A stretch of DNA of 64,000 bases from Heritagella_A intestinalis (lineage in GTDB: Bacteria; Bacillota; Clostridia; Oscillospirales; Acutalibacteraceae). Of this stretch, positions 51,157 through 59,911 are shown piece after piece. A model generated the notes under the pieces. That model was not told the origin of the DNA, did not search any database, and was given only the letters and a program-made list of their open reading frames with translations. Positions within the stretch are counted from its first letter, which is position 1. Each line of letters begins with the position of its first letter. The stretch covers positions 199,295 to 263,294 of the forward strand of contig CAJFQF010000001.1 of assembly GCA_904418995.1 (NCBI GenBank). Reading direction: 5' to 3'. The position numbers and the translations under genes were made by a program.

Positions 51157-51218
51157 ATTCTTTTGGCAAAAGAGACTGGACATTTTGTGCGTTTTTTGAG
51201 ACATTAGCGCAAAAACCG

Positions 51219-51247
51219 TTGCAAATTTTTGTGTCTTGAAGTATCAT
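51219..51247 (+). promoter_or_regulatory. Promoter of the FucI-like gene
   Basis: TTGCAA (51219-51224), a 17-bp spacer and TATCAT (51242-51247). Confidence 0.6.
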
Positions 51248-51346
51248 AAAAGTTAGAATAGATGTCCGTACACTCTACGGAAAAGGAGCGTTTTGGGCCT
51301 GGCCCATGGCTCCGAGTATTTTTATATTTTCAAGGAGGAGATATCC

Positions 51347-52834
51347 ATGAATAACATTCCTCAGGTCAAGCTGGGCATTATCGCCGTCAGCCGTGACTGC
51401 TTTGTGATTTCCCTTTCTGAGCGCCGCCGCGCCGATATCGTCAAGGCCTACAGTGCCAAGGGTGGGGAGATTGTAGAGGTCAAAACCACCGTTGAAAACG
51501 AGAAGGATATGCTGGCGGCCGTGGCCGAGGCCAAGGAAGCCGGATGTAATGCCCTGGTGGTCTTTTTGGGCAACTTTGGCCCCGAGACCCCGGAAACCCT
51601 CATTGCCAAGGAGTTCACCGGCCCGGTGATGTATGTGGCCGCTGCAGAAGAGAGCGGCGACGACCTGATTAACGGCCGCGGCGACGCTTACTGCGGCATG
51701 CTCAACTGCTCCTACAACCTGGGCCTGCGCAAGCTCAAGGCTGTCATCCCCGAGTATCCCGTGGGCACCGCCGACGAGATTGCCGACATGATTGCCGACT
51801 TCGTCCCCGTGGCCCGTACCCTCATCGGCCTGTCCAGCCTGAAGGTCATCACCTTCGGCCCCCGTCCCCAGGACTTCTTCGCCTGCAACGCCCCCATTAA
51901 GCCCCTGTATGACCTGGGCATTGAGGTGCAGGAAAACAGCGAGCTGGACCTGCTGGTAGCCTATCGCGCCCACAAGGACGACGAGCGCATCCCCGCCGTG
52001 GTGGAGGACATGGCCGCAGAGCTGGGGGTCAAGGGCAACCAGTACCCCGACCTGCTGCCCCGGATGGCGCAGTTTGAGCTGACCCTGCTGGATTGGGCAG
52101 AGGAGAACAAGGGCTCCCGGGACTATGTGGTGTTTGCTGACAAGTGCTGGCCGGCCTTCCCCAGCGAGTTTGGCTTTGAGCCCTGCTATGTGAATTCCCG
52201 CCTTACTGCCAAGGGCATCCCCGTGGCCTGCGAGGTGGACATCTACGGCGCTGTCAGCGAGTACATCGGCGCCTGCGTCACCGGCGACGCCGTAACCCTG
52301 CTGGATATCAACAATTCCGTCCCCGCCGACCTGTATGCCCAGGATATTCAGGGCAAGTTCCCCTATGGCCCCAGAGACGTGTTCATGGGCTTCCACTGCG
52401 GCAACACCCCCATCTGCAAGCTCTGCGAGGACCGCGCTGTGAAATATCAGCTTATCCAGAACCGTTTGCTGGAAGACGGCGGCGAGCCGGACTTCACCCG
52501 CGGCACCCTGGAGGGCGACATTGCCGCCGGCCAGATCACCTTCTTCCGGCTCCAGAGTGGCGCCGACGGCACCCTCCACAGCTACATCGCCCAGGGCGAG
52601 GTACTCCCGGTGCCCACCCGTTCCTTCGGCGGCATCGGTATTTTCGCCATCCCGGAGATGGGCCGCTTCTACCGCCATGTGCTGATCAGCAAGCGGTATC
52701 CCCATCACGGCGCCGTGGCCTTCGGCCATGTGGGCAAGGCCCTGTACACCATTTTTAACTATCTGGGCGTGGAAGACATCTCCTTCAACCAGCCCAAGGG
52801 CATGCTGTACAAGGACGAGAACCCCTTTGCTTAA
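51347..52834 (+). CDS. L-fucose/L-arabinose isomerase family protein
   Basis: This 495-residue protein resembles the FucI-like isomerase superfamily (COG2407 type): an N-terminal Rossmann-like part (LGIIAVSRDCFVISLSERRR, CNALVVFLGNFGPETPETL) and a C-terminal part with likely metal and sugar contacts (ACEVDIYGAVSEYIGACVTG, VFMGFHCGNTPICKLC, HHGAVAFGHVGKALYTIFNY). ATG 51347 follows AAGGAGGAG with good spacing. True L-fucose isomerases are longer (about 590 residues), so the substrate may be another sugar. No other sugar-pathway gene is adjacent. Confidence 0.8.
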   Translation: MNNIPQVKLGIIAVSRDCFVISLSERRRADIVKAYSAKGGEIVEVKTTVENEKDMLAAVAEAKEAGCNALVVFLGNFGPETPETLIAKEFTGPVMYVAAAEESGDDLINGRGDAYCGMLNCSYNLGLRKLKAVIPEYPVGTADEIADMIADFVPVARTLIGLSSLKVITFGPRPQDFFACNAPIKPLYDLGIEVQENSELDLLVAYRAHKDDERIPAVVEDMAAELGVKGNQYPDLLPRMAQFELTLLDWAEENKGSRDYVVFADKCWPAFPSEFGFEPCYVNSRLTAKGIPVACEVDIYGAVSEYIGACVTGDAVTLLDINNSVPADLYAQDIQGKFPYGPRDVFMGFHCGNTPICKLCEDRAVKYQLIQNRLLEDGGEPDFTRGTLEGDIAAGQITFFRLQSGADGTLHSYIAQGEVLPVPTRSFGGIGIFAIPEMGRFYRHVLISKRYPHHGAVAFGHVGKALYTIFNYLGVEDISFNQPKGMLYKDENPFA

Positions 52835-52853
52835 TTTCATATCTGCATAACAG

Positions 52854-52888
52854 AACCGGCGGAAGCATGAGGCTCCCGCCGGTTTTTT
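52854..52888 (+). terminator. Terminator after the FucI-like gene
   Basis: AACCGGCGG pairs with CCGCCGGTT and is followed by TTTT. Confidence 0.8.
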
Positions 52889-52917
52889 GCGCGTATTTTT
52901 CCTTTTCCAGAAATGCC

Positions 52918-52948
52918 AAAGGGCGGAGGAAAATCCCCTCCGCCCTTT
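52918..52948 (-). terminator. Terminator of the second adhesin gene
   Basis: AAAGGGCGGAGG (52918-52929) pairs with CCTCCGCCCTTT (52937-52948). Read on the minus strand it is followed by GGCATTT, and it closely resembles the first adhesin's terminator. Confidence 0.75.
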
Positions 52949-52983
52949 GTAGGCTCATAAAGCCAAATGTGATTTAGTTGTTA

Positions 52984-55383
52984 TCAGGCCGTATGGCTCT
53001 TCTTTCTGCGGGAAACGAAGAACACGACGCCGGCGGTGACAATCAGCGCGCCGCCCACAATGGAGAACAGGGTGGTGCCCATGCCGCCGGTGTGGGGGAT
53101 GAGGGAGTTGGCGAATTTTACGCTAATGGGTGCGTCTGTAGAAGTGTCCGTGTCAATAGTAATCGGCAGTTCCGTATCACTCTTTACGTATCCATCAGGA
53201 GCTTTAGTTTCTTGCAAGGTGTATTCGCCATCATCCAGTCCGTTAAAGTAGGCGTAGCCATCATTGCCGGATGTTGCGGTATATGTTTCACCATTGGGTC
53301 CTTTCAACGTAAATTCAGCGCCGGACAGGCCCTTAGTCTCATCGGCTTGATCATACTTAAAGATCTTAATCGCATAGGTTTTTACATTTACAGTATCCTC
53401 TTCAGTTTCCCCGCCTTCATAAGTAACCCATGCGGTATTGGGATAAGTACCAGTTACGACATCTTTATTCAATGTAGCGGTGTAGGTTACCACGATAGGC
53501 GCGGATTTAGCAATATCTTCATCTGTAATGACACCAGCTTCATACAGAGCAGCCAAATCCAGCTCGATTTCAAAGGTACAGCCATCTGTCAAATCATCGT
53601 CATCGGCCTTAGTCAATGTATAGGTAAGATTTACATCATTGTTAGTACCTTCACGGTCAAGAACGACGTTAAAGTTATCGGGATCTTCCAAGTTTTTATG
53701 CATGACATCGTGGAAGGTCAGGATGTATTCACCACTGTTCGGCAACGCTCTGGTTGTGATTTCCGGAGGGTCAACCGGATCGGGCTTCAAATAGTTGGTG
53801 AGGTCTTCCGGCACATTGGAAGTCAGCTTGAAGTTAATGGTTTCACCAGCCTCTGCGCCCACGGAATCCTTCTCCCAGGATTTATCATCGTTATCCATGA
53901 CTTGCTTGTCCAGGCCGGGGTAACTAACTTTGTCCACAGCATTTTTCCCATGGGCGGCTTTCAGGGCCTTCAGGCCGGTTATTGTGGTATCATTGCATTC
54001 TACAATGTGGTTATCTTCTTCGTTTTCAGCATGAGCTTGCCAACGAGCATCTGCCGCATCATTATACCAACCATCAATCATATGCTCGCAGTCGTCCAGA
54101 ACCCAGTCGGAGCCGACTTTGCCGAAGGTCAGAGAGGGGCCATTTACGCCTTCAGAAACATAAATATCGTCGCCGCCTTTGGTAGCGTGGTTGTTGTAAA
54201 TTTTCGCGTCGGCGGGAATAACTACAGTCGGATCATAGTTAGCTCCATAACCAACATAGAGACCACCGCCATAGCCATCGAGTAAAGTATTGGATACTTC
54301 GTTATTCATAATCTCCAACACTGCGCCGTTTGCCACATTTAAGTTGCCCTGACGTACATAAAGGCCGGTGTTGTGGTTGTTGTTGATATACAGCTTGCTA
54401 GTGCCGTCAACAGTGAAAGTTTCATTGTTATATAGGCGCATACCAGCATATCCGGCGAGAGAACCATAGGCATTTTTAGTAACGGTTACAATAGAGTTAT
54501 TGGAGATAGTCATATCGCGTCCTACGGCGATACCCATGTAAGCATTATTATTAGCGGTTACAGTGGAATTAGAGATAAACAAATCGCCTGTAGAAAGCCC
54601 ATGGCTGGCGTTATTACTAAAGTCTACAGTAGAATCTGTAATATTAAAGTGAGCGCCATTGGAGCCACTGGTGGTGCTATCAATTACCTGAACATCGCTA
54701 TTGTCAATAGTAACATTCCACGTACCAATAATGCCACCACGGTTATGATCAGAAGTGTAGGTAGAATCAATAATTTCCAAATAACTATTAGCCTGCCCAC
54801 CCCATTCAATAGCATCTTCCGGGAAGTCGGTAATATTCAACTGAGAATTATTCAGCGTAATAGTGCCACCGCAACTATCGTAATAAATGGCATGGAGGCG
54901 ATTAGTAGCACCAGTGTTTGTCATATTGATGGCGGAATTATTAAAAGTAAAATTCACGTAATCATCGGTCAGTGCGACACCAGAAGCATCTTTACCACCA
55001 TTGATGTAGAATAAACCAAGGTCGGAAGTATAAGTTGGATTCTCAATTTCAATGGTATAATTGAAATTGAGAATAATGTTGTTAAATGTCAATTCACGTC
55101 CCGCAGTGAACCCATATCGTACATTGGTAGAAGTAACGGTATGATTTTGCCCGTCAATGGTAATGGACTTGTCCAGCGTTTTGCTAAGAGTGGCATCACC
55201 CAGCAAAGTAATCGTGTCACCGTCCGATGCCGCCGCGATAGCATCATCCAGCGTGGCATAGGTTTTGTTGCCAATCTGTGCCACGTCCCCTTCCGCCGCC
55301 ATGGCGCTGAGAGGCAGCATGGAGATGACCATAGCCGCAGCCATCACCCATGACAAGAACCGCTTTGCGAACTTTTTCTTCAT
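52984..55383 (-). CDS. Sortase-anchored adhesin, full length
   Basis: ATG 55383 is chosen because GGGAG lies upstream and a signal peptide follows (FAKRFLSWVMAAAMVISMLP, cleavage near AMAAE). The 799-residue protein has Asn/Thr-rich right-handed beta-helix repeats (about 30-430; many short NNS/TITN strands), then the block HMIDGWYNDAADARWQAHA. A pilin-like isopeptide region (FKLTSNVPEDLTNY), a SpaA domain (IKIFKYDQADETKGLSGAEF; E-box YTLQETKAPDGY) and the sorting signal IPHTGG with a membrane helix and RRKK tail complete it. It is predicted to be wall-attached by a sortase. No sortase adjoins it; the one at 1.8 kb may act on it. Confidence 0.88.
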   Translation of the reverse strand: MKKKFAKRFLSWVMAAAMVISMLPLSAMAAEGDVAQIGNKTYATLDDAIAAASDGDTITLLGDATLSKTLDKSITIDGQNHTVTSTNVRYGFTAGRELTFNNIILNFNYTIEIENPTYTSDLGLFYINGGKDASGVALTDDYVNFTFNNSAINMTNTGATNRLHAIYYDSCGGTITLNNSQLNITDFPEDAIEWGGQANSYLEIIDSTYTSDHNRGGIIGTWNVTIDNSDVQVIDSTTSGSNGAHFNITDSTVDFSNNASHGLSTGDLFISNSTVTANNNAYMGIAVGRDMTISNNSIVTVTKNAYGSLAGYAGMRLYNNETFTVDGTSKLYINNNHNTGLYVRQGNLNVANGAVLEIMNNEVSNTLLDGYGGGLYVGYGANYDPTVVIPADAKIYNNHATKGGDDIYVSEGVNGPSLTFGKVGSDWVLDDCEHMIDGWYNDAADARWQAHAENEEDNHIVECNDTTITGLKALKAAHGKNAVDKVSYPGLDKQVMDNDDKSWEKDSVGAEAGETINFKLTSNVPEDLTNYLKPDPVDPPEITTRALPNSGEYILTFHDVMHKNLEDPDNFNVVLDREGTNNDVNLTYTLTKADDDDLTDGCTFEIELDLAALYEAGVITDEDIAKSAPIVVTYTATLNKDVVTGTYPNTAWVTYEGGETEEDTVNVKTYAIKIFKYDQADETKGLSGAEFTLKGPNGETYTATSGNDGYAYFNGLDDGEYTLQETKAPDGYVKSDTELPITIDTDTSTDAPISVKFANSLIPHTGGMGTTLFSIVGGALIVTAGVVFFVSRRKKSHTA

Positions 55384-55686
55384 TTTGCAGGTCTCCCTTC
55401 CTTTTTTGTGACTGGCGCTGCCGTTCTCTGAATCCTTCTTCATAGAATGCCGCAGGGGTTCAATGGAAAGTATACTTTTTCGTTTGTGCTATTTTTACAA
55501 AAAAATACCGATTTTCACTCGTTTTAAGGAGCAAAAACCGGTGAACGGTAAGGTATGCTTTCTTTGGAGCGGGACAGCACAGTCCACTCTTTATAAGAAG
55601 TGTAGCACGAAAAAGGAAAAAATTCAATATATAATTTCATTTTTTTGGAGAAGAAAACGAATATAAAGCGGAGCATAGAACTACCT

Positions 55687-56259
55687 TTATAAAAGGGAAT
55701 AAAGGGCCACCCCGGCCACCCCGGCCCCGCACATGACCCAAATGGGGTTCAGCTTCCAGATGCGCAGGACGATAAAGGCCGCCAGGAAGATTCCCACGGC
55801 AATCCAGTCCACCGCGTTGGCGGAGAGCGGGAGGACGATTTCCCCGGCGGGGAAGAAGGAGGTGATGAGAATGGACACCCCCGCTGCGGCAATGAGGGCC
55901 ATTACCGCCGGCTGCAAGCCCTTGAGAGTGCCCTGCACCATGGTCAGGTTCCGGTACTTGTAGTAGATATAGGCCAGGGTCAGCACGATGATGCAGGAGG
56001 GGAACACGCATCCCAGGGTGGCCACTACCGCCCCGGCCAGGCCGGCAATGCGGATGCCCACAAAGGTGGCGGCGTTAATGGCAATGGGGCCGGGGGTCAT
56101 CTGGGAAATGGTGATAATGTCGGAGAACTCCGTCATGGTCATCCAGCCGTATTGATCCACTACCTGTGCCTGGATCAAGGGCAGGGCCGCATAGCCGCCC
56201 CCAATGCTGAACAGGCCAATCTGGAAAAAGCTCCAGAAAAGCTCTAAAAAAGTAATCAT
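55687..56259 (-). CDS. Chromate transporter family subunit, downstream gene
   Basis: This 190-residue membrane protein is one half of a two-gene (short-chain) CHR transporter. It has about six helices with the family block FSIGGGYAALPLIQAQVVDQYGW and ISQMTPGPIAINAATFVGIRIAG. ATG 56259 overlaps the stop of the previous gene by 4 bp (ATGA), so the two subunits are made together. CHR proteins export chromate in some bacteria, but in gut anaerobes the natural anion is unknown. Confidence 0.88.
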   Translation of the reverse strand: MITFLELFWSFFQIGLFSIGGGYAALPLIQAQVVDQYGWMTMTEFSDIITISQMTPGPIAINAATFVGIRIAGLAGAVVATLGCVFPSCIIVLTLAYIYYKYRNLTMVQGTLKGLQPAVMALIAAAGVSILITSFFPAGEIVLPLSANAVDWIAVGIFLAAFIVLRIWKLNPIWVMCGAGVAGVALYSLL

Positions 56260-56858
56260 TTGCCAGCCTCTCCTTTCCCTTTTTTCTTTTCGGCCCGTTC
56301 CCGGCGCCAGGTATCCAGGGCCCCGATGACGGCGCACACCAGAATAATGAGCACCACGTTCCAGTCAAAGAAGCACGACGCCACAAAGGCTCCCACCAGC
56401 ATAATTACCGGCAGTACCCGGCGGAGCTTGAGGACGTTCCAGCCCATGGACACCACCACGTCGCAGATGACGGCGGCCACGCCGGCCTGCATGCCCTTCA
56501 TCACCAAGTCCACCACCCAGTTGTCTCGAAACTGGGCGTAAAACAGGGAGACTATTGATAAAATAATAAAGGGCGGCAGCACCGTGGCCAGCATGGAGAG
56601 CAGAGCTCCAGGAATTCCCGCCACCCGGTAGCCCACCAGCACCGCGGCGTTCACCGCCATGGCCCCGGGGGTGGACTGGGCGATGGCTGTCAAATCCAGC
56701 ATTTCGTCGTCCTCAATCCAGTGCCGGTGCAGGACGAATTCCCGGCGCATCAGGGGCACAATGACGTAGCCGCCTCCAAAGGTAAAGGCACTGAGCCGGA
56801 AGGTGGCCCAAAAGAGCTTCCAGTAGAGGCCCTTTTCCTTGACTTTCTTCGTTTCCAT
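56256..56858 (-). CDS. Chromate transporter family subunit, upstream gene
   Basis: This 200-residue membrane protein is the second half of the CHR pair, with FWATFRLSAFTFGGGYVIVP, MLDLTAIAQSTPGAMAVNAA and VLVGYRVAGIPGALLSM. The GGGY and TPG motifs match those in its partner, as expected of subunits that arose by duplication. The C-terminus is a charged Lys/Glu tail. The divergent LysR gene, 123 bp away, is the probable regulator. Confidence 0.88.
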   Translation of the reverse strand: METKKVKEKGLYWKLFWATFRLSAFTFGGGYVIVPLMRREFVLHRHWIEDDEMLDLTAIAQSTPGAMAVNAAVLVGYRVAGIPGALLSMLATVLPPFIILSIVSLFYAQFRDNWVVDLVMKGMQAGVAAVICDVVVSMGWNVLKLRRVLPVIMLVGAFVASCFFDWNVVLIILVCAVIGALDTWRRERAEKKKGKGEAGK

Positions 56859-56916
56859 TTTTCGAACAACCCTTTCTGATTCCTCTTGGTATTCCTATTG
56901 TACCTCTTGTCATTCA

Positions 56917-56963
56917 ATAATAAAAATACTATTATAATATAAAAACCATATGATTTTTATTAT
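56917..56963. promoter_or_regulatory. Inverted repeat in the LysR/chromate intergenic region
   Basis: ATAATAAAAAT (56917-56927) and ATTTTTATTAT (56953-56963) are perfect 11-bp inverted repeats around 25 bp that include TATAAT (56933-56938). This is the position expected for a LysR-type operator controlling both divergent units. Confidence 0.55.
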
Positions 56964-56981
56964 GATTGGGGGACAAAGACC

Positions 56982-57896
56982 ATGACACTGCGGCATATCC
57001 GGATTTTCCTGGCAGTGTGTGCCAATGACTGCAACGTGACCCGGGCGGCGGAATCCCTGTATATGGCCCAGCCGGCGGTGAGCGCTGCGGTGCGGGAATT
57101 GGAGGAATACTACGGCGTAAAGCTCTTTGACCGGATTTCCCGGCGGCTGTACCTCACCGAGGCGGGGAAGCGATTCCAGCAGTATGCCAGCCATGTGGCC
57201 TCCCTGTTCGACGATATGGAGAAGGAAATGCGGGATTGGGAAGCCCTGGGGGTGCTGCGCATCGGGGCCAGCATTACCATCGGCTCCTGGCTCCTGCCGG
57301 GCTATGTAAAGCGCTTTTCGAAAAAGTATCCGGGTATGGATGTGCGGGTATCGGTAGAGCAGTCGGAACGGCTGGAAAAACGCCTGTTAAATAACGAGCT
57401 GGATTTTGCCTTAATGGAAGGTGTAGTCCACGAACCGGGGCTTATCGGGGAAGAATACATGGAGGATGTCCTTCTGCCGGTGTGCGGCGCGGAGGGGCCC
57501 TTCCAGCCCTGGCAGACGGTTTCCCAAGAGGAATTCCAGCAGCAGAGATTCCTTTTGCGGGAGCGGGGCAGCGGCACCCGGGAGATTTTCGACAGCGTGA
57601 CCCAGGCGGCGGGCTTCTCCATCCGGCCGGTGTGGGAGAGCGCCAGCAATACCGCCCTCCTCAACGCGGCCAGCGCTGGCCTGGGGGTGACGGTGCTTTC
57701 CGGCTGGGTCACAGAGAGGCCAGTGGCCCAGGGGCTGCTGCATCCCTTCCAGGTGGAGGGGCTGCGGTTCGTCCGGCAGTTCCGCATCGTCTACCATAAA
57801 AATAAATATATTTCTCAGGCAGCCCGGGACTTTATGGCCCTCTGTCAAGAGAAGCTCTCTGCGTCCCCCCTTGCGGCCAAGGAAGAAAAGGAGTAG
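56982..57896 (+). CDS. LysR-family transcriptional regulator
   Basis: This 304-residue regulator has an N-terminal winged helix (about 1-60; MTLRHIRIFLAVCANDCNVT, RAAESLYMAQPAVSAAVREL, GVKLFDRISRRLYLTEAG) and a ligand-binding domain (about 90-295; GVLRIGASITIGSWLLPGYV, ERGSGTREIFD). The second domain resembles those of CysB/CysL-type members that sense small molecules, but the ligand is unknown. It is divergent from the chromate transporter pair, with an 11-bp inverted repeat between them. The pepT gene follows 37 bp downstream and may be co-transcribed. Confidence 0.9.
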   Translation: MTLRHIRIFLAVCANDCNVTRAAESLYMAQPAVSAAVRELEEYYGVKLFDRISRRLYLTEAGKRFQQYASHVASLFDDMEKEMRDWEALGVLRIGASITIGSWLLPGYVKRFSKKYPGMDVRVSVEQSERLEKRLLNNELDFALMEGVVHEPGLIGEEYMEDVLLPVCGAEGPFQPWQTVSQEEFQQQRFLLRERGSGTREIFDSVTQAAGFSIRPVWESASNTALLNAASAGLGVTVLSGWVTERPVAQGLLHPFQVEGLRFVRQFRIVYHKNKYISQAARDFMALCQEKLSASPLAAKEEKE

Positions 57897-57933
57897 AATC
57901 AACACAGGAATCCATTTGCGAAAGGAAGTTTTT

Positions 57934-59160
57934 ATGATGCAGCCTGTTTTGGAACGCTTTTTGCGGTATGTACAGTACGACACCACTTCCAGCGAGGAGA
58001 GCAGCACTTGCCCCAGCACCCCGGGGCAACTGGCCTTTGCGGAGGTTTTGCAGAAAGAATTAGAGGAGCTGGGGGTTTCCAATGTCCGCTCCCAGAACGC
58101 CTATGTTTATGGGGAAATTCCCGCCACGCCCGGCTGTGAGCAGGAACCGGCCATTGGATTCATTGCCCACCTGGACACAGCCCCGGCAGCCAGCGGCGCT
58201 AACGTGCGTCCCCGGGTGGTGGAATATCAGGGCGGGGACATCGTTCTCAACGAGGAAGGCCCAGTGGTCATGAAGGAAGCGGACTTCCCTTATCTGGCCG
58301 ATTATCAGGGCCAGGCGCTGGTGGTCACCGACGGCACCACCCTCCTGGGGGCCGATGACAAGGCCGGTGTGGCGGAGATTATGACGGCGGCGGAGCGGCT
58401 GCTCCAGGGAGACATCCCTCACGGGAAAATCTGCATTGCCTTTACCCCGGACGAGGAAGTGGGCCGGGGCGCCGACCACTTTGACGTGGCAGGATTTGGA
58501 GCAGAATATGCCTACACCGTAGACGGCGGTGATTTGGGAGACATCAACTATGAGAGCTTCAACGCCGCGGATTTGAAGGTCATCATCCACGGCCGGAGCA
58601 TCCACCCCGGTTCCGCCAAGGGCAAAATGCGCAACGCCCTGCTTCTGGGCATGGAGTTCCACGGGATGCTGCCGGTGGAAGAAAACCCCATGTACACTGA
58701 GGGCTATGAGGGCTTCTATCATCTGGAAGGCATGCAGGGCAATGAGGAAACCGCCCAGCTCCACTATATTGTCCGGGACCACGACCGGGAAAAATTCGCG
58801 CAGAAAAAGGAGCGGGTAGAAAAAATCGCCGCTTATCTCAACGACAAGTACGGCGATGGGACCATGGTTCTGGAAATGGCCGACAGCTATTATAATATGA
58901 AAGAGAAGCTGGAAGACCGGAAAGAGATTCTGCTCCGGGCCCAGGAAGCTTTCCGGGCCTGCGGCGTGGAACCCTACTCCACTCCTATTCGGGGCGGCAC
59001 CGACGGCTCCCGGCTCTCCTTTATGGGACTGCCCTGTCCCAACCTCTCCACTGGCGGGGCTAACGGCCACGGCCGGTTTGAGTTTGCCTCTGTCCCCGCC
59101 ATGGAGAAAATGGTGGAAGTGTTGGTGGAGATGGCCCGGCCGTTCCGTCCGGAAGCCTAA
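57934..59160 (+). CDS. pepT: Peptidase T (tripeptidase)
   Basis: This cytoplasmic zinc aminotripeptidase frees the N-terminal residue from tripeptides. The 408-residue M20-family protein shows the PepT blocks: FLRYVQYDTTSSEES at the start, GFIAHLDTAPAASG (zinc His and catalytic Asp), LLGADDKAGVAEIMTA (bridging Asp), AFTPDEEVGRGADHF (catalytic Glu and zinc Glu), YTVDGGDLGDINYESFNAAD and the C-terminal PIRGGTDGSRLSFMGLPCPN. The ATG at 57934 follows AAAGGAAG. With the Opp transporter it fits a peptide-feeding lifestyle. Confidence 0.95.
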   Translation: MMQPVLERFLRYVQYDTTSSEESSTCPSTPGQLAFAEVLQKELEELGVSNVRSQNAYVYGEIPATPGCEQEPAIGFIAHLDTAPAASGANVRPRVVEYQGGDIVLNEEGPVVMKEADFPYLADYQGQALVVTDGTTLLGADDKAGVAEIMTAAERLLQGDIPHGKICIAFTPDEEVGRGADHFDVAGFGAEYAYTVDGGDLGDINYESFNAADLKVIIHGRSIHPGSAKGKMRNALLLGMEFHGMLPVEENPMYTEGYEGFYHLEGMQGNEETAQLHYIVRDHDREKFAQKKERVEKIAAYLNDKYGDGTMVLEMADSYYNMKEKLEDRKEILLRAQEAFRACGVEPYSTPIRGGTDGSRLSFMGLPCPNLSTGGANGHGRFEFASVPAMEKMVEVLVEMARPFRPEA

Positions 59161-59165
59161 AGCCG

Positions 59166-59723
59166 TCAGGGATGGAGGAATTCCTCCGGGGAAACGCCGT
59201 AGACCTCCCGGAGCAGGCAGTCCCGGCAGCGGTGGAAGGCTTCCTCCGACAGGGCCCCGGGCCAGCTCATGAGAAGCAGGGGGATGGGTTCCTGCCCAGG
59301 CTGCATGACGGGTTGCCAATAGGAAAAGGAGTTGAGGGTAAACCCTGCCCGCTGGTAAAAGCCAATGCGCCGCTGGGCGATGGCGGTTTCCGGCGGTTCT
59401 ACCTCCAATACCACGGGAGATTCCGATTCCCCGGCCCAGCGCAGGAGGGCCTTGGTTCCGATACCCTTGCCACGGGCGTTCTCGTTGACGGCGAAGTGCT
59501 CACAGAAGCGGAATTCCCCGAAATCCCATACGCCCAGGAATCCCAGGAACTGACCATCTTCCTCTAAAATCCGATAGCTGTACCCGTCTTTTTCCAAAAG
59601 GGCCGCCTGGCCCTGGCGGGTGCGGCGCTCGGACGGGGGGAAGGCTTGTTCCATCAGGGAGAAAACCGCCTCAAAGGAATCCCTCCCACCGGTTTTCATC
59701 AGGAATTCCGTATCCTTTTTCAT
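59166..59723 (-). CDS. GNAT-family N-acetyltransferase
   Basis: A 185-residue acetyl-CoA-dependent acyltransferase. The core is FCEHFAVNENARGKGIGTKALLRWAG, where the ARGKGIGTKAL segment is the acetyl-CoA pyrophosphate loop, preceded by GQFLGFLGVWDFGEFRF and followed by VVLEVEPP and RIGFYQRAGF. The N-terminal FPPSERRTR and C-terminal PGALSEEAF regions vary in the family. The substrate is unknown. It converges closely on pepT, with only 5 bp between the stop codons. Confidence 0.88.
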   Translation of the reverse strand: MKKDTEFLMKTGGRDSFEAVFSLMEQAFPPSERRTRQGQAALLEKDGYSYRILEEDGQFLGFLGVWDFGEFRFCEHFAVNENARGKGIGTKALLRWAGESESPVVLEVEPPETAIAQRRIGFYQRAGFTLNSFSYWQPVMQPGQEPIPLLLMSWPGALSEEAFHRCRDCLLREVYGVSPEEFLHP

Positions 59724-59828
59724 GAAAATCCTCTCCTTTTATGAAAAGTGTTGATTTCCATAAGGATACCGGATTCCCGATAGGCTTGTCAACTGCCGGA
59801 GAAAATTCCAGGAAAAGAGAATTTTCAG

Positions 59829-59857
59829 TTGTAATTCGTGGGGCTTTCGTGTATGAT
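59829..59857 (+). promoter_or_regulatory. Promoter of the Pro/Thr-repeat protein gene
   Basis: TTGTAA (59829-59834), a 17-bp spacer and TATGAT (59852-59857). Confidence 0.6.
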
Positions 59858-59911
59858 AGAAATGATGTTTTCCGAAAATCGTGAAGAATTTTGTAGGAGG
59901 TAGTTTTCTCT

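Noticed and set aside
52978..54285. Plus-strand open frame opposite the second adhesin
   Set aside because: Its sequence has no recognisable domain and lies wholly antisense to a well-supported adhesin gene.
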